A stretch of 64,000 nucleotides of DNA from Sulfodiicoccus acidiphilus. GTDB lineage: Archaea; Thermoproteota; Thermoprotei_A; Sulfolobales; Sulfolobaceae. Shown piece after piece: positions 34,498 through 45,432 of the stretch. The position numbers and the translations under genes were made by a program. The stretch is taken from NCBI RefSeq assembly GCF_003967175.1, contig NZ_AP018553.1, forward strand, positions 1,178,001 through 1,242,000. The letters run 5' to 3'. Under the pieces are notes generated by a model. The model made no database searches and was not told the DNA's origin. It saw only the letters and a list, made by a program, of their open reading frames with translations. The first letter of the stretch is position 1. Each line of letters opens with the position of its first letter.

Positions 34498-35841
34498 TCA
34501 AGCCTCCACTATCTTCAACAGGTCCTCGTGATCCAGCTTGTAAACACTGAAGTAGTTGTCGGACACTCTCCTAAGGTCGTTGTTATCTCCTCTTATCATG
34601 ACGCTTATTAAAGTGGACTTAGCGTCTTTCAACGACCTCCTCACCGCTGTTTCGGCTATCTTATCCTCTCCGTCCGTGAGGAGAATTATCTCACTTACTC
34701 CCTTCACTGGGCCCTCCCTTATGTCCTCGCAGGCACTCAGAACGGACCTACTTATGTCTGTCCCTCCTCCCCCCCTAATCTTACCTATATACTCTATCAT
34801 CTTTATGACGTCTTTGCTCTTGGCGTTCTTCATCACCTTTATGAGCGGGTATGGTATGTTGTCGAAGAACCTCATGTAGAAGTCCCTGTTCTCTCTCCTC
34901 GCTCTACTGTATAGAGCCAGTGCCACGGCCTTCGCCCAAAGTATCTTCTCCCCGTCCATGCTCCCCGACTTGTCTAGGAGGAGATAGAGCGGCCCGAGGC
35001 TCTCCCTTATCTGCTTCTCGTAAAGTAAAGTCTCGGCCTCCGCCAGTTTGAGGTAGAAGATCTCGTCTGGCATTGAAAGTTCAGATGGGACGATCCTCTC
35101 AAGGTCTGACCCCTTCTCGTAACCGTAAAGCTCTCCCTTAGAGTACCTGGTGCTAACTTTTCTAGTGAACGATCCTAATTTCTGCATTCCGCTCAGGAAC
35201 TCTAGTATCTTTTTTATCTCCGTTATCTTCGACAGTCTCAACACCTCGTGTATGTCCCCCTCGAAGTTCAGCATACTTCCCGTGCCTGCCCCGTTCCCAC
35301 CTATTATCCTCTGCATGCTCTTCACCATGTTGGCGTCCTCCATCGCCTTAGACATGGCCTTCTCGTGCACCTGCTTCATGAGCTTCTCCATTGACTCTTG
35401 ATTTCCCTGCTGCGTCCCGCTCCTCTTGTTTCCTCTCATCATTCCGTTCAGTATCTGCTCCGCCGCCTCTCTCTCCTCCTTGGACTGGGAAGTCTTCCTT
35501 ATCCTCTCAAGCTCCTCTATGAGGTTCTGAACGTAGCTTATTGAGAGGGCCATGCTCACAGCGGAGTTAGCCACGGAGTAATTCCTGTTGCTCAACACCG
35601 CGTCGGAGGACAGGGTCATCTCCAGGAACTTGTACATGAGCTTTCCCTCATCCGACACCTCCTCCTCTGACCTCATTATGGGCAGTGGTAAGTAGTGGGT
35701 GTAGTAGGAGTCCACTAGGAACGCTGGCTCGACCGGTAAGTCCTTTCCAATCAACTTCTTTAGGGTATGAGAGATCCTTTCGCCCCTATACTTAACTATG
35801 GGGTCCTCGTAGTCTACTCCTCTAAGGTATCCCTCACTCAT
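34498..35841 (-). CDS. VWA-domain protein partner of MoxR ATPase (CoxE/ViaA-like)
   Basis: 447 residues. The N-terminal helical region includes a Met/Gln/Asn-rich, charged linker (about 130-195). The von Willebrand A domain has the MIDAS motif DKSGSM (290-295), a GGGTD loop and LLTDGED. Overlaps the MoxR gene by 4 nt. MoxR-VWA pairs act as chaperones that insert metals or remodel protein complexes; the client here is unknown. Confidence 0.87.
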   Translation of the reverse strand: MSEGYLRGVDYEDPIVKYRGERISHTLKKLIGKDLPVEPAFLVDSYYTHYLPLPIMRSEEEVSDEGKLMYKFLEMTLSSDAVLSNRNYSVANSAVSMALSISYVQNLIEELERIRKTSQSKEEREAAEQILNGMMRGNKRSGTQQGNQESMEKLMKQVHEKAMSKAMEDANMVKSMQRIIGGNGAGTGSMLNFEGDIHEVLRLSKITEIKKILEFLSGMQKLGSFTRKVSTRYSKGELYGYEKGSDLERIVPSELSMPDEIFYLKLAEAETLLYEKQIRESLGPLYLLLDKSGSMDGEKILWAKAVALALYSRARRENRDFYMRFFDNIPYPLIKVMKNAKSKDVIKMIEYIGKIRGGGGTDISRSVLSACEDIREGPVKGVSEIILLTDGEDKIAETAVRRSLKDAKSTLISVMIRGDNNDLRRVSDNYFSVYKLDHEDLLKIVEA

Positions 35842-37031
35842 GGATATATCCCCAGCTTCCTGGCCACCCTCTCGAGGAGCTTGTCTATCTCGGCCACTAC
35901 CTGGGTGGAGAACTCCTCCACCTTGGGGTCTCCTCCCTCTCTACCTAGTGAGAGAACCCTCTCCCTGGTGGCTTTCAGACTCCTTATGAGTTCCACCAAC
36001 CTGGGGTCTGAGTCGTTTGACGAATCCACGTATTTGCCGGCCTCCTTTATGTTAGTGTATATCTCGTTGAGCTCCTTCATGTACTTTATGGGTGTCTTGA
36101 GCTCCTCCGCCAACAAGGCGGCTACCTTCTCGAAGTCGTCTATTTCCCTGGGAGCCACGTACTTCAGGACCACTAAGTCCTCCTCCGTGGCCTTCAACCT
36201 ACCGTTAAGTATGGAGTGTGCCGAGACCACCTTTAGGGTCTTACCCTTTCTTCTGTCGCTCATGTGTATTCCCTTCTCCTCTAACATCAGGAAGAGCTTG
36301 AGTAGCTTGTTCTTCACCGCGCTGACGTCGACGTCTGGTATCATGGAATACATCCTGTCTAGGTCCTCAGTCGTCAACAGCGGCTCCGTCACCTTCCACT
36401 TGTCGGTGAACTCCAATTCCCAGCTGGAGTCGAGCAACTGTTTCCACACCTCCTCTCCCACCGGCTTGGCGTAGTGCCTTAGGAGAAGCCTGTCGTAGAG
36501 GGCCTCCAGCTCTGGCTCGTCCGGTACTCTGTTGCTTGCCCCTATTAGGGTCCTGAGTGGTACCTTTATGGTGTTGTAACCGTCGTATATCACCCTCTCG
36601 TTAAGGAGTGTTAGCAGTGAGTTTAGGATGGCGGAGTTGGCGTTGAATATCTCGTCTAAGAACGCTATCTCGCTTTCCGGGAGTTTGTCCTTAGTTATCC
36701 TCCTGTATATCCCCTGTCTCAGCATGTTCACGTCTAAGGCGCCGAAGAGCTCTGCTGGTTCCGTATATTTAGTTAGCAGATAAGAAAAGAACTTCGCCTT
36801 GAGCAGCTCTGCGGCTCTCCTCGCTATGGCCGACTTGGCGGTGCCTGGCTCTCCTACCAACACCACGTGTTCCTTCGCTATTAGAGCCAGGGTAACGACC
36901 TTGGCCTCCTCGTCCCTGCTTATGAACGGTGTGTACAAGGTCTCCATGAACTTCCTGGGCAAAGACAGTAGTCTGTCACCATCCGTTCCTCTCATAGTAG
37001 TTACTACCGTTCCGTAGCTTAAAAAGTCCAA
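35838..37031 (-). CDS. MoxR/RavA-type AAA+ ATPase
   Basis: 397 residues. Walker A GEPGTAKS (60-67), Walker [10 protein letters not shown] (about 119-127), then the MoxR sequence [18 protein letters not shown] and sensor 1 IGASNR. The C-terminal extension beyond the lid (about 280-397) is predicted helical/coiled and resembles RavA more than short MoxR. First gene of the pair with the VWA protein. Confidence 0.88.
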   Translation of the reverse strand: MDFLSYGTVVTTMRGTDGDRLLSLPRKFMETLYTPFISRDEEAKVVTLALIAKEHVVLVGEPGTAKSAIARRAAELLKAKFFSYLLTKYTEPAELFGALDVNMLRQGIYRRITKDKLPESEIAFLDEIFNANSAILNSLLTLLNERVIYDGYNTIKVPLRTLIGASNRVPDEPELEALYDRLLLRHYAKPVGEEVWKQLLDSSWELEFTDKWKVTEPLLTTEDLDRMYSMIPDVDVSAVKNKLLKLFLMLEEKGIHMSDRRKGKTLKVVSAHSILNGRLKATEEDLVVLKYVAPREIDDFEKVAALLAEELKTPIKYMKELNEIYTNIKEAGKYVDSSNDSDPRLVELIRSLKATRERVLSLGREGGDPKVEEFSTQVVAEIDKLLERVARKLGIYP

Positions 37032-37153
37032 ATCAAAACGCCTTAACCTCGTTCAGATGTGGTCCTAGAAGTTGGCCACCTTCGTTCCGGCATAGTTCAG
37101 CGTCTAGAGGTTCAGGTCAACCTTATAAACCGTCCGATAAAGATCGAGATGCA

Positions 37154-37540
37154 ATGGGTTTCTTCCAAGGAAGCGACAGGAGGAAGATAACTGGCGGCAA
37201 GAAGGGGGTGAACAGGGGAAAGCGTAGGTATGAAGTTGGGAGCCCCTTCACGGAGACCAAACTAGGGCAGTCGTCGGTAAGGGAAGTGGAAAGGACCAGA
37301 GGGGGTAATGAGAAGGTGAGGCTAAGGTACGTGGATTCTGCAGTTGTCACTGATCCGGCGACTAAGCAATCTAAGAAGGTGAAGATACTGCAAGTGTTGG
37401 ACGTCCCAGCGAACAGGGAATACGCTAGGAGAGGGATCGTAGTTAAGGGCGCTAAGTTGAGGACGGAGATCGGAACTGCCGTTGTCACTTCTAGGCCCGG
37501 CCAGGACGGCGTAGTGAACGCCGTGCTGGTGAGGCAGTGA
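37154..37540 (+). CDS. rps8e: 30S ribosomal protein S8e
   Basis: 128 residues, full length. Begins MGFFQGSDRRKITGGKKG with the S8e signature of basic residues, and ends with RPGQDGVVNAVL. Its stop overlaps the GTG start of srp19 (GTGA), so the two are coupled. Confidence 0.96.
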   Translation: MGFFQGSDRRKITGGKKGVNRGKRRYEVGSPFTETKLGQSSVREVERTRGGNEKVRLRYVDSAVVTDPATKQSKKVKILQVLDVPANREYARRGIVVKGAKLRTEIGTAVVTSRPGQDGVVNAVLVRQ

Positions 37541-37833
37541 CCCTCCACGATCTAGAGGGGAACAGGTTAATACTTTGGCTCTCCTACTTTCAAGAGGGCC
37601 CAAGGTCCAGAGGTAGGAGAATTCCTAGGAGTTCGGCGAACTCCAAGATCAGTCTGGAGGACTTGGTGAGGGCAGCTCAGGCCTTTGGACTAAATCCCGA
37701 ACCCTTAAGGGAAGTTATATATCCTCGGGAGAGGAGCAAGATCGGGGCAGTTGTGGTAGATAAGAGGAAGTCCAAGCAGGCTACGTTAAGGGAGCTAGGT
37801 GAGTGGTTGAAACAGCACAGACAGACCCAATGA
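37537..37833 (+). CDS. srp19: Signal recognition particle 19 kDa protein
   Basis: 98 residues. Family features: LWLSYFQEGPRSRGRRIPRS near the N terminus, the LEDLVRAAQAFGLNPEP helix, and YPRERSKIGAVVVDKRK. Binds SRP RNA helices 6 and 8 to allow SRP54 docking. GTG start overlapping the rps8e stop. The usual IWP motif is changed to LWLSY. Confidence 0.9.
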   Translation: MTLHDLEGNRLILWLSYFQEGPRSRGRRIPRSSANSKISLEDLVRAAQAFGLNPEPLREVIYPRERSKIGAVVVDKRKSKQATLRELGEWLKQHRQTQ

Positions 37834-37878
37834 GATGTAGACTCGTGCCAACAAAGTTAAAAGCAGCACTTCCCAACA

Positions 37879-38541
37879 ATGGCTCGTGATTCCTATTTGA
37901 AGGACTCGTCCTCGAGCGAGCTCTCCTCAGAGGTACCTCTAAGCGTGAAGACCATGTACGATATTGCCGAGTTCGTCCTCAGAGCGGCCACTCTGATAAA
38001 GGCCCGCCAAGCCGAGGAAATGGTGAACGCCCTAGAGGACTTCTACAGGAACCACAGAGGAGGAAAGGTTCTAGTAATGGGAGCTGGAAGGAGCGGACTA
38101 GTGGGCAGGGCTTTCGCAATGAGGCTCCTTCACTTAGGCTACAACTCTTACGTCCTTGGGGAGACCATAGTTCCAGCAATTCGAGAGAACGATATAGCCA
38201 TAGCCATCTCCGGTTCGGGAAGGACTAAGCTCATAGTGACGGCTGCTGAGGCAGTCAGAGAGGCTAAGTCTAGGCTTATAGCCATAACTAGTTACGCCGA
38301 TAGCCCGTTGGGGAGAATGGCCGACATAGTAGTTGAGGTCCCCGGCAGGACTAAGTACAGTAAGAACGAGGACTACTTTGCCAGGCAGATACTAGGGATA
38401 AACGAGCCCTTGGCACCTCTCGGCACCCTGTTCGAGGACGCGACTCAGGTATTCCTAGACGGAATAGTCGCAGAACTTATGGTTAGACTCAAGAAGACGG
38501 AAGAAGACCTGAGGTTGGTCCACGCTAACATAGAGCTTTAA
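37879..38541 (+). CDS. hxlB: 6-phospho-3-hexuloisomerase (SIS domain)
   Basis: 220 residues. SIS domain with [18 protein letters not shown] (about 66-83), AISGSGRT (about 113-120) and [11 protein letters not shown], as in archaeal PHI. Interconverts 3-hexulose-6-phosphate and fructose-6-phosphate in the ribulose monophosphate route used by archaea to make ribose phosphates. The partner hexulose-phosphate synthase is not in the window. The extra Ser-rich N terminus (about 20 residues) may be disordered; a later start is possible. Confidence 0.88.
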   Translation: MARDSYLKDSSSSELSSEVPLSVKTMYDIAEFVLRAATLIKARQAEEMVNALEDFYRNHRGGKVLVMGAGRSGLVGRAFAMRLLHLGYNSYVLGETIVPAIRENDIAIAISGSGRTKLIVTAAEAVREAKSRLIAITSYADSPLGRMADIVVEVPGRTKYSKNEDYFARQILGINEPLAPLGTLFEDATQVFLDGIVAELMVRLKKTEEDLRLVHANIEL

Positions 38542-38548
38542 AAAAAAG

Positions 38549-39034
38549 TCATTTGGAAACGTGAGCTAGGTATTCCATTATTCCACCGCTTTCAAGTATT
38601 TTCAGGGCCATCCCTGTTACACCCTTGCCCGACAATCTCTTATCCCCTACAGTCACTTCGCCCGTCTCTATTACCACTCTCACGAAGTCTCCCTCGTTGA
38701 CTTCCTTGGATATCCCGGGGACGGTTATTACAGGGAGACCGGTGTTAATCGCGTTCCTATAGAATATCCTAGCGAACGACTCTGCCAGCACGGCCCTCAC
38801 TCCTGCAGCTTTCAGTGCTATTGCGGCCTGTTCCCTGGACGATCCCATTCCGAATACCTTTCCGCCCACTACCACAACCCCCTTTGAGGCCTTCTGGTAG
38901 AATTTCGGATCTATGGGTTCCATCGCGTGTTGGGCCAGGAAGATTGGGTCTGTAGACGTCAGGTACCTTGCCGGTATTATAACATCAGTATCTATCTTAT
39001 CACCGTACTTTAAGACAGGTCCCTCAACGATCAC
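38549..39034 (-). CDS. leuD: 3-isopropylmalate dehydratase small subunit
   Basis: 161 residues, archaeal short LeuD. Begins with [17 protein letters not shown] and has the swivelling-domain signature [22 protein letters not shown]. Forms the heterodimeric aconitase-family enzyme of leucine synthesis with LeuC. Overlaps leuC by 4 nt. Confidence 0.94.
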   Translation of the reverse strand: MIVEGPVLKYGDKIDTDVIIPARYLTSTDPIFLAQHAMEPIDPKFYQKASKGVVVVGGKVFGMGSSREQAAIALKAAGVRAVLAESFARIFYRNAINTGLPVITVPGISKEVNEGDFVRVVIETGEVTVGDKRLSGKGVTGMALKILESGGIMEYLAHVSK

Positions 39035-40278
39035 TCCAACTCCCTCGGGTCAGTTATTCTGCCGGTGGCGGCAGTCGCCGCTGCTACGGCCGGTCCTGAG
39101 AGGTATACCTTGGCATCCGGACTCCCCATCCTTCCCTTGAAGTTCCTCGAACTTGTGGATAGTACTACTTCTCCCGGGCCTGCGACTCCAAAGTGTCCCC
39201 CTAGGCAAGGCCCGCAGGTTCCGTAAGTGATCACGGCTCCGCTCTCCACTAGATCCTTGATGTAACCCAGCTCCATAGCCCTTTTGAACTGTTCGTAGGA
39301 CGCCGGTATCGCTATTGTCCTAGTTCTCACCTTCCTCCCTTTCAGTATTTTGCTGGCTATTTCGAAGTCACTCAGTCTGCCATTGGTGCAGGAACCTATG
39401 AAGACCTGATCCACTTCGACGTTCCCTACTTCTGACGCAGCCTTGACGTTGTCTACACTATGGGGCGCCGCCACCAGGGGCACCATCCTGTTCAGTTCTA
39501 TGTCGTAAGTGCCGACGTATTTGGCATCTCCGTCTGGGGTAACGAGTTTGGGTTCGTAACCTCTGTTCTCCTTAATGAACTTCACGGTCTCAGTGTCAGG
39601 CACAAATATCAGTGCGTCGGCGTTCATCTCGATTCCCATGTTAGAGACAGTGGCCCTATAGTCCACGGGAAAGGAGTGGGGCTCCTCCACCGAGACCTCT
39701 ATCGACTTACCGTTGAAGTAGTCGGCCTTGAACTCACCTAGGAGCTGGAGGGCCACGTCCTTTCCTCCTATCCACTTCGCTGGCCTCCCCCTGAGGTTCA
39801 CCTTGAATGGTTCCGGCACCGTGATCCATGTCCTTCCTGTTATCACGGCAGCGGCTATATCGCTGGCTCCCATGCCCTGGGCGAAGGCCCCCAAAGCTCC
39901 TGAGGTGGTGGTGTGGCTGTCCGCTGCCAAGATCACTTGTCCGGGTTGGGCATACTTCTCCACCATGAGCTGATGGAGGATACCCACGTTGTTGTCGTGG
40001 AAATTCTTGATTCCCATCTCTTTGACGAACTTCCTTATTGAGACTTGGATCTGGGCGCTCCTAGGATCGGGAGGAGGGGAGAGGTGATCGAAGGCGACTA
40101 CGAGTTTCTCTCTATCAAATATTTTCGACATTTTAGCTTTCTCCATGACCTCTATCACATGATAGCCTGTGAGGTCGTGGAAGGCGACTATGTCCACGCC
40201 CACTTCTGTCACGTCTCCTGGGGCCACGGACCTTCCCGCCGCCCTTCCGAGGATCTTCTCAGTCAATGTATAGCCCAT
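39031..40278 (-). CDS. leuC: 3-isopropylmalate dehydratase large subunit
   Basis: 415 residues, archaeal LeuC/homoaconitase-type. [4Fe-4S] ligands are in SCTNGR (about 293-298) and TCGPCLGG (about 353-360). The [19 protein letters not shown] segment is conserved. A TATA box CTTATATAC lies about 28 nt upstream of the ATG at 40278, giving a leaderless transcript. Divergent from tenA. Confidence 0.94.
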   Translation of the reverse strand: MGYTLTEKILGRAAGRSVAPGDVTEVGVDIVAFHDLTGYHVIEVMEKAKMSKIFDREKLVVAFDHLSPPPDPRSAQIQVSIRKFVKEMGIKNFHDNNVGILHQLMVEKYAQPGQVILAADSHTTTSGALGAFAQGMGASDIAAAVITGRTWITVPEPFKVNLRGRPAKWIGGKDVALQLLGEFKADYFNGKSIEVSVEEPHSFPVDYRATVSNMGIEMNADALIFVPDTETVKFIKENRGYEPKLVTPDGDAKYVGTYDIELNRMVPLVAAPHSVDNVKAASEVGNVEVDQVFIGSCTNGRLSDFEIASKILKGRKVRTRTIAIPASYEQFKRAMELGYIKDLVESGAVITYGTCGPCLGGHFGVAGPGEVVLSTSSRNFKGRMGSPDAKVYLSGPAVAAATAATGRITDPRELE

Positions 40279-40343
40279 AACTGTATAGTGAGTTCGTGGT
40301 GTATATAAGCAAACGTCATATTCTAGGCTGTTAGTGACGATTC

Positions 40344-41000
40344 ATGCTCTCGTCCGAACTGTGGAGGTCGGTGGGAGACGTTTACGAGGCCATACTGTCT
40401 CACCCTTTCATTATTGGCCTAACCACAGGCGAGCTGGATGAGGAGAAGTTTAGGTTTTACATAGCTCAGGACTCCCTATACCTCAGGGAGTACGGCAAGG
40501 TCCTAGCCATAGCCGCAGCAAAGGCCGAAGAAAGGGAGCATAGCAGGTTCTTCGCCGAGAGTCTAGCGCGTTCCATAAAGGTTGAACAGGAGATGCACGA
40601 GGCCTTCATGCGAGCTTGGGGAATGAGAGCGGAAGAGATGAGTCCCACCAACACTGCCTACACTAACTTTCTCCTAGCCACGGCCTACTCGAGGCCCTTT
40701 CACGAGGTCGTAGGTGCCATCCTCCCCTGTTTTTGGATATATATGGAGGTTGGGAGCACACTCAAGGCCAAGGGGTCTAGGAATGCTCTTTTCCAGAAGT
40801 GGATCGACACCTACGGAGGGGAGGAATACGAGAGGGGGGTGAAGAGAGCTATTGAAATTGTGAATGAGTTGGAGCTTGGAGAAAGGGAGAGGAGGGCGAC
40901 GAAGGAGAAGTTCAGGATGGCAGCTATATACGAGTACATGTTCTGGGACAGTGCTTATAGACTAGAGAGGTATCCCTTCCGGCTCACCTCCCCGCTTTGA
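40344..41000 (+). CDS. tenA: TenA/thiaminase II family protein
   Basis: 218 residues, all-helical haem-oxygenase-like fold. FYIAQDSLYLREYGKVLA near residue 38 and the active-site Cys in LPCFWIYMEVG (C129) place it in the TenA_C class, which salvages base-degraded thiamine by hydrolysing aminopyrimidines. Divergent from leuC with 65 bp between. Probably a target of the ThiR-like regulator. Confidence 0.92.
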   Translation: MLSSELWRSVGDVYEAILSHPFIIGLTTGELDEEKFRFYIAQDSLYLREYGKVLAIAAAKAEEREHSRFFAESLARSIKVEQEMHEAFMRAWGMRAEEMSPTNTAYTNFLLATAYSRPFHEVVGAILPCFWIYMEVGSTLKAKGSRNALFQKWIDTYGGEEYERGVKRAIEIVNELELGERERRATKEKFRMAAIYEYMFWDSAYRLERYPFRLTSPL

Positions 41001-43101
41001 GCGAGTTGCGATCACCTTCGCTGGGCCTCGTCGGCTTTTCCTTAAGGAACTGAAGCACAGAGGGGAGATACACGCTCCTTATGGCGAACGTGTCGATGAG
41101 GAGAGAGACGAAGAACGCAACTCCCAACTGCTGAAGGAACCCCACAGGAATTAATGTGAGAACTCCGAGGGACACTGCTAAGATGAGGCCCAAAGAAGTC
41201 ACTGTCCTTCCCGTCTTTGCCATGGCGACTGGTACGTTTCCTTCCTCCCTGACTCTGGATAGTATGAACACAGTGTAATCGTTACCTAAGGACATCAATA
41301 TCACGAACAAAATGACCGGAACCAGGTATATCAGCCGTTCCTTGAGAACGTAAGTCGAAATGAGGTAGAGCAAGCCGGTCGTCCAAGTCACGCTCATGAA
41401 CACCCCTGTGAGCGAGGCCAGTGGGTCCTTCCAGGACCTGAATGAGAGTCCCAACACCAGTCCGACCACAGTTACTATCAAGATCTCGAGGAGGGAGTAG
41501 TTCCTCGTGTTCATGGACTCTAGGTCAACTATGGAGGCAGCCACCCCACCTACGAGGAATCCCTCTCCGCGGAGTTGTTTCACCAGTTGGGCCGCCGCGG
41601 GGGAATAGGGAGAAACGTTGCTGTAGATTACGAAATAAACGTAGCGTCCCACCTGAAACTGAGATACATTAGAGGAATTTAGGACATCTCTCCCATCAGC
41701 GTAAGGCCCAACGACGCTTGACACCCCGGGCGTCTCAATTAAAGTCCGAGCCTCCTGTCTTAGTGGAGCAGAAGAGTTAACCACCACTATGATTGGTGAA
41801 GTGTATGCACCGAACTTTGCCTGAAGTATGTTGAGTCCCTGCACGCTCCTGAGATCTGATGGAAGTCCGACGTCGAAGTTGTAAGTTGTGGGTAGGTGGA
41901 AGAACAGGTAAGCTGCTGGAATAGTCAGGACGACGAAAAACGCGACAATAAGTCCCTTCCTCTTCAACGTGGCGGCTCTGTAGAAATATGAGTTGGTCAC
42001 TCTAGACTCTTTAGAGGGTGTCGAGAAGAGCCTCATTCCGGCGACTGAGAGGATAGACGGTAAAAGTGTGACCATCATCGCAGTAGAGATCAGGATGGCA
42101 ATCAAGAGGACCACTCCCCAACTCAGAAAGCCTGGAACTAAGGAGAACGTGGCTAGGCTCAACCCTACTGTTAGCCCAGAAATCAACACTGTCTTCGAGG
42201 CCTTTTTGGAAGCGGCTTCGATCGCCTTCTCTCTCCCTCCCTTGAGTTCCTCCTTGTATCTGCTGGCTATGAATACTAGGTAGTCCGTAGTTATCCCGAG
42301 TAGGACGGCAGTGAGGGTGTAGTTGACTACGTAGTCCACGCTCTTAAGTAGGATGCCGGTCACGAAAACCGCGAAGTAACCAATTATTGTGGTGAGGGAG
42401 ACGAAAAGGAGGGCCAACAATGAGCCCTTGAATGAGTAAAGGGTGAGACCAACCGCTATTGCTAAGACAACGAAGAGAACGGGGAAAACGAAGGCACTCC
42501 TCTGGGTCAGCTGTTGAGTCTCATACTTAAGAGCTCCGTTACCCGTAACGTAGGCCTCATTGCCCAAGTAGAGGTGAACCATCTGTTCCACTTTAGGGAC
42601 GATCTCCTGGGATGGGGAAGTCCCCCCTGCTAGTGTAGTCCCTGAGGTGTAGTTCAGTTGTATGGTCACGAGAAAGGTGGAATTATCAGCACTCACACTT
42701 GCGGCCCTCAAGAACGAGGGCGAGCCATATAGACCGTGTTGTTCCACGTATTGTTTGGCAACGGAGAGGTTTCCTACGGTCGATGCTATGAAAAGTTCGT
42801 ACTCCGAAAAAGGGGAAGAGGTAGAGATCACTCCAGGAAGTAGGGACAAGTTACCTTGTAGTGCGAGCACCTTACTTGCCAAGGACAGGTTGAACGGAGA
42901 TTCATTCACTACTATTATGAGAGTCTCCCTGTTCGTAGACGAGTTGAAGAGGAGCTTCTCCACTTCAGCAGACTGGCCAGTGCTCTCTTGTTGAGCCGAG
43001 TAGGTGAGGTAATGAGAGTAGTTAATAATGCCTGGGATCATGAAGACTAGGAGAACTACCCATACTACTATCGATCTGAACTCCGATCTGTTGAACTTCA
43101 C
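40984..43101 (-). CDS. MMPL/RND-family exporter
   Basis: 705 residues built as two repeats. Each has one N-terminal helix, a large extracytoplasmic domain rich in N-x-S/T sites, then a bundle of five helices with GxxxDY motifs (TDYLVFI in the first half, GNDYTVFIL in the second) that carry the proton-relay Asp. Family members export lipids or hydrophobic compounds. The 3' end overlaps the convergent tenA by 17 nt. The gene for a two-winged-helix regulator lies 35 bp upstream on the same strand, probably in one operon. Confidence 0.87.
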   Translation of the reverse strand: MKFNRSEFRSIVVWVVLLVFMIPGIINYSHYLTYSAQQESTGQSAEVEKLLFNSSTNRETLIIVVNESPFNLSLASKVLALQGNLSLLPGVISTSSPFSEYELFIASTVGNLSVAKQYVEQHGLYGSPSFLRAASVSADNSTFLVTIQLNYTSGTTLAGGTSPSQEIVPKVEQMVHLYLGNEAYVTGNGALKYETQQLTQRSAFVFPVLFVVLAIAVGLTLYSFKGSLLALLFVSLTTIIGYFAVFVTGILLKSVDYVVNYTLTAVLLGITTDYLVFIASRYKEELKGGREKAIEAASKKASKTVLISGLTVGLSLATFSLVPGFLSWGVVLLIAILISTAMMVTLLPSILSVAGMRLFSTPSKESRVTNSYFYRAATLKRKGLIVAFFVVLTIPAAYLFFHLPTTYNFDVGLPSDLRSVQGLNILQAKFGAYTSPIIVVVNSSAPLRQEARTLIETPGVSSVVGPYADGRDVLNSSNVSQFQVGRYVYFVIYSNVSPYSPAAAQLVKQLRGEGFLVGGVAASIVDLESMNTRNYSLLEILIVTVVGLVLGLSFRSWKDPLASLTGVFMSVTWTTGLLYLISTYVLKERLIYLVPVILFVILMSLGNDYTVFILSRVREEGNVPVAMAKTGRTVTSLGLILAVSLGVLTLIPVGFLQQLGVAFFVSLLIDTFAIRSVYLPSVLQFLKEKPTRPSEGDRNSLKAGR

Positions 43102-43136
43102 GAACGTTTTAGTTGGCGCTATTGGAAAAGTTCTCC

Positions 43137-43949
43137 TTAACTTCCGATTAAGTCTAGCTTAAATTCCCCGGGTGGTCCCCTCACTTTGAAATCCGTTACG
43201 ACCATGACCCTCGAGGTAGGGTCAGCTTTCCTTATGAGGTCGACGTATACGGTTCCCCTGCCTAGTTCTCCTACGAAGCACACCTCTACCGACCCCCCAT
43301 CTGTCGTGATAGAGAAGAGTCTACACCCCTCTGTCGCTCTTCTTACCTCTTCGGGTTTATCCGAGAACACTCCCAGTATTACGGCATTCAACTTAATCAA
43401 GTCCACCTCTGGGACTATCGCTACTTCTCCTTTCTCCTTCATTTTCCATATCTTCCTCGATACGTACCTCAACCTAGAGTTTATCCTCCTCGCTATTTCC
43501 CCCGGCGTCGCTCTCGGGTCCTCAGCTAGGGCCCTGATCAACTTCAGTTCCAAGGGCCTAGGTTCCCTAGGTGACTGGGTCGGAACGTACCTCATTACTG
43601 CCTCTCCTAGGTCTTCCTTTAGCAGTTCAAGCCTATCCTCAAGCTCCTCCAGACTATGGGCCTCCACTCCGTAAACGTTGAGCTCCTCGAGGCACTTGAA
43701 CTTAACGAACAGCCAGGGTGCGTCGAAGTCCTTCCTGTTGGAGTGGGCGGCGTAAGCGAAGTACATGCCGTAGAAGTTTGGGTTGACAAGTAGTTTGAAC
43801 CCTCTGAGGACACCTTCTTCCCTCAGCTTCCTCATCTTGTGACTCAACGACGGGGGAGACACTCCTAGTCTCTTTGCCAATTCACTCTGGGGAACCCTCC
43901 CGTCCTTGAGTAAGCTGAACACTATCTTCCTGTCGTCCTCTTCACTCAA
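43137..43949 (-). CDS. Lrp/AsnC-like transcription regulator with two winged helices
   Basis: 270 residues. N-terminal wHTH (VPQSELAKRLGVSPPSLSHKMRKLREEG, about 18-45) and a second wHTH in the C-terminal half (TPGEIARRINSRLRYVSRKI) with intervening sensor-like regions. No clear RAM effector domain is seen. Located directly before the MMPL exporter, which it may control. Confidence 0.8.
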   Translation of the reverse strand: MSEEDDRKIVFSLLKDGRVPQSELAKRLGVSPPSLSHKMRKLREEGVLRGFKLLVNPNFYGMYFAYAAHSNRKDFDAPWLFVKFKCLEELNVYGVEAHSLEELEDRLELLKEDLGEAVMRYVPTQSPREPRPLELKLIRALAEDPRATPGEIARRINSRLRYVSRKIWKMKEKGEVAIVPEVDLIKLNAVILGVFSDKPEEVRRATEGCRLFSITTDGGSVEVCFVGELGRGTVYVDLIRKADPTSRVMVVTDFKVRGPPGEFKLDLIGS

Positions 43950-43990
43950 TAGTTGTAGTTATGGTGTTAGGGGACTAAAGAACTTTAATC

Positions 43991-44093
<103 letters not shown>

Positions 44094-44299
44094 ACGCAAG
44101 AACACATGTGGCTTCGAGCTAGTAATAAGGTTAACCGTCAAAGAAAACGGGGATTGAGGGTGGCTTACTCTCACAACTATACCTGGAGCTTTCTCTTATT
44201 AGGAGATAGAGGAGCGGAAGATCCCGTCAGCGAGAATGGACGGCACCTCATTTAAAATCAACCTGAAGAAACTCATTCACGAAAGTCGTAGACAGGCTG

Positions 44300-44477
44300 A
44301 GCGTCGCAGAGACGCCTCCGAGGGAGGGGCGACGAGGTACGTCTACGCTCCGGCCGACGGCCTCCTCTGACACCGATCCCGTGCGGTGACGGTCCTCTGA
44401 GCCTGCGGAGTTTATCCTCCACTCGGGCCCGAGCTACGGGCAGGGAAGCCCCGTCTGTGAGGACAGGGCGGTTCACA
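44300..44477 (+). repeat. Remnant of hairpin-family C IS605 element (right end)
   Basis: The right-end hairpin GAAGCCCCGTCTGTGAGGAC is at about 44448-44467, then AGGGCGGTT, matching the right end at 33053. The preceding GC-rich 130 bp resembles the decayed 3' end of a tnpB, but no frame is convincing. Confidence 0.45.
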
Positions 44478-44745
44478 CCTAGAAGTTAAGTACAGTCAGT
44501 CGAATGCAGGCATCTAGACCTGATGTAGTAAGAGACGGGCATTCATCATGGGTCGTTGATACTTTGATGGGTCCGGGGTCACCTATCTAATGCAGTCATC
44601 TAATGTGGTCAAAAGAGGTGAGCGTTTCCGGTGGCTTCGGCGAAGTCCAAAGGCTGAGAACAGCAAATTCATGAAAAATAGGTGAAGCCCAACCCTAAGC
44701 TTAGGTAGTTACGCTCTTTTTAGTTAGACTGTAGACCTCCATTCC
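44478..44745. repeat. Gene-free stretch with right end of the second tnpB family
   Basis: The piece at about 44640-44695 (GGCGAAGTCCAAAGGCTGAG, then GGTGAAGCCCAACCC) matches the tnpB right end at 9225-9285. No tnpB remains next to it. The rest, up to the TatD gene, holds no gene; a T-rich promoter-like run precedes the ATG at 44746. Confidence 0.45.
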
Positions 44746-45432
44746 ATGCTATACGACGCCCATTGTCACCTAGTTGAACTAGGAAAGAGCTACGACGGAG
44801 TATTCGTGGCCGCAGTCTCTATGGATCTCGCCTCCTCTAAGAGGACCCTCGGCCTCTTAGGACCAAAGATCCTAAAGGGGGTGGGAATACATCCTTGGTT
44901 GGCACATCTAGAAGATCCCGAAAAGGTCCTTCCACTGATAGAAGAGGCAGATTTTGTAGGCGAGGTTGGGCTAGATCGCAAGTACTCGGAGGCTCCCTGG
45001 GATAGGCAAAGGCAAGTTTTCCTGAAGCAAATTAGGGAGGATAAGACAATCAACGTCCATGCATTGAGAGCTTGGAAGGTGACTTTCGATCTCTTAATTA
45101 AACATGACGTGAAGAGAGCTATATTTCACTGGTACACCGGACCCAAGGAGCTACTTAAGGACATAGAGGGGGCAGGATACTTCGTGACAGTGAACCCTTC
45201 AGTGAAGGTGCAGAAGGAACACGCAGAAGCTATAGCCGAAGCTGACCTCTCCGTGATCTTGGTGGAGAGCGATGGTGGTTACACTTACAGGGGGAGAACG
45301 CTCGAACCACCCATGGTGGTGGAGGCTGAAGACTTCTTGGCTACAACCTTCCAGGTCTCGATCAAAGAGATTGAGCGGAAGGTGAGAGAGAACTTCATAA
45401 GGGCGTTCTCCCTCTCCCAGCAGGTGGAGTAA
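44746..45432 (+). CDS. TatD-family metal-dependent hydrolase
   Basis: 228 residues. Metal-site motifs in order: DAHCHL (4-9), GIHPW, FVGEVGLD, NVHA, IFHWY and VESDGG, all in the TIM-barrel positions of TatD nucleases/amidohydrolases. Ends 0 nt before the next gene's GTG, so the two are coupled. Confidence 0.88.
   Translation: MLYDAHCHLVELGKSYDGVFVAAVSMDLASSKRTLGLLGPKILKGVGIHPWLAHLEDPEKVLPLIEEADFVGEVGLDRKYSEAPWDRQRQVFLKQIREDKTINVHALRAWKVTFDLLIKHDVKRAIFHWYTGPKELLKDIEGAGYFVTVNPSVKVQKEHAEAIAEADLSVILVESDGGYTYRGRTLEPPMVVEAEDFLATTFQVSIKEIERKVRENFIRAFSLSQQVE

Noticed and set aside
43186-43674. 162-residue ORF on the plus strand
   Set aside because: Fully antisense to the well-supported two-winged-helix regulator; Ser/Thr-rich shadow translation.
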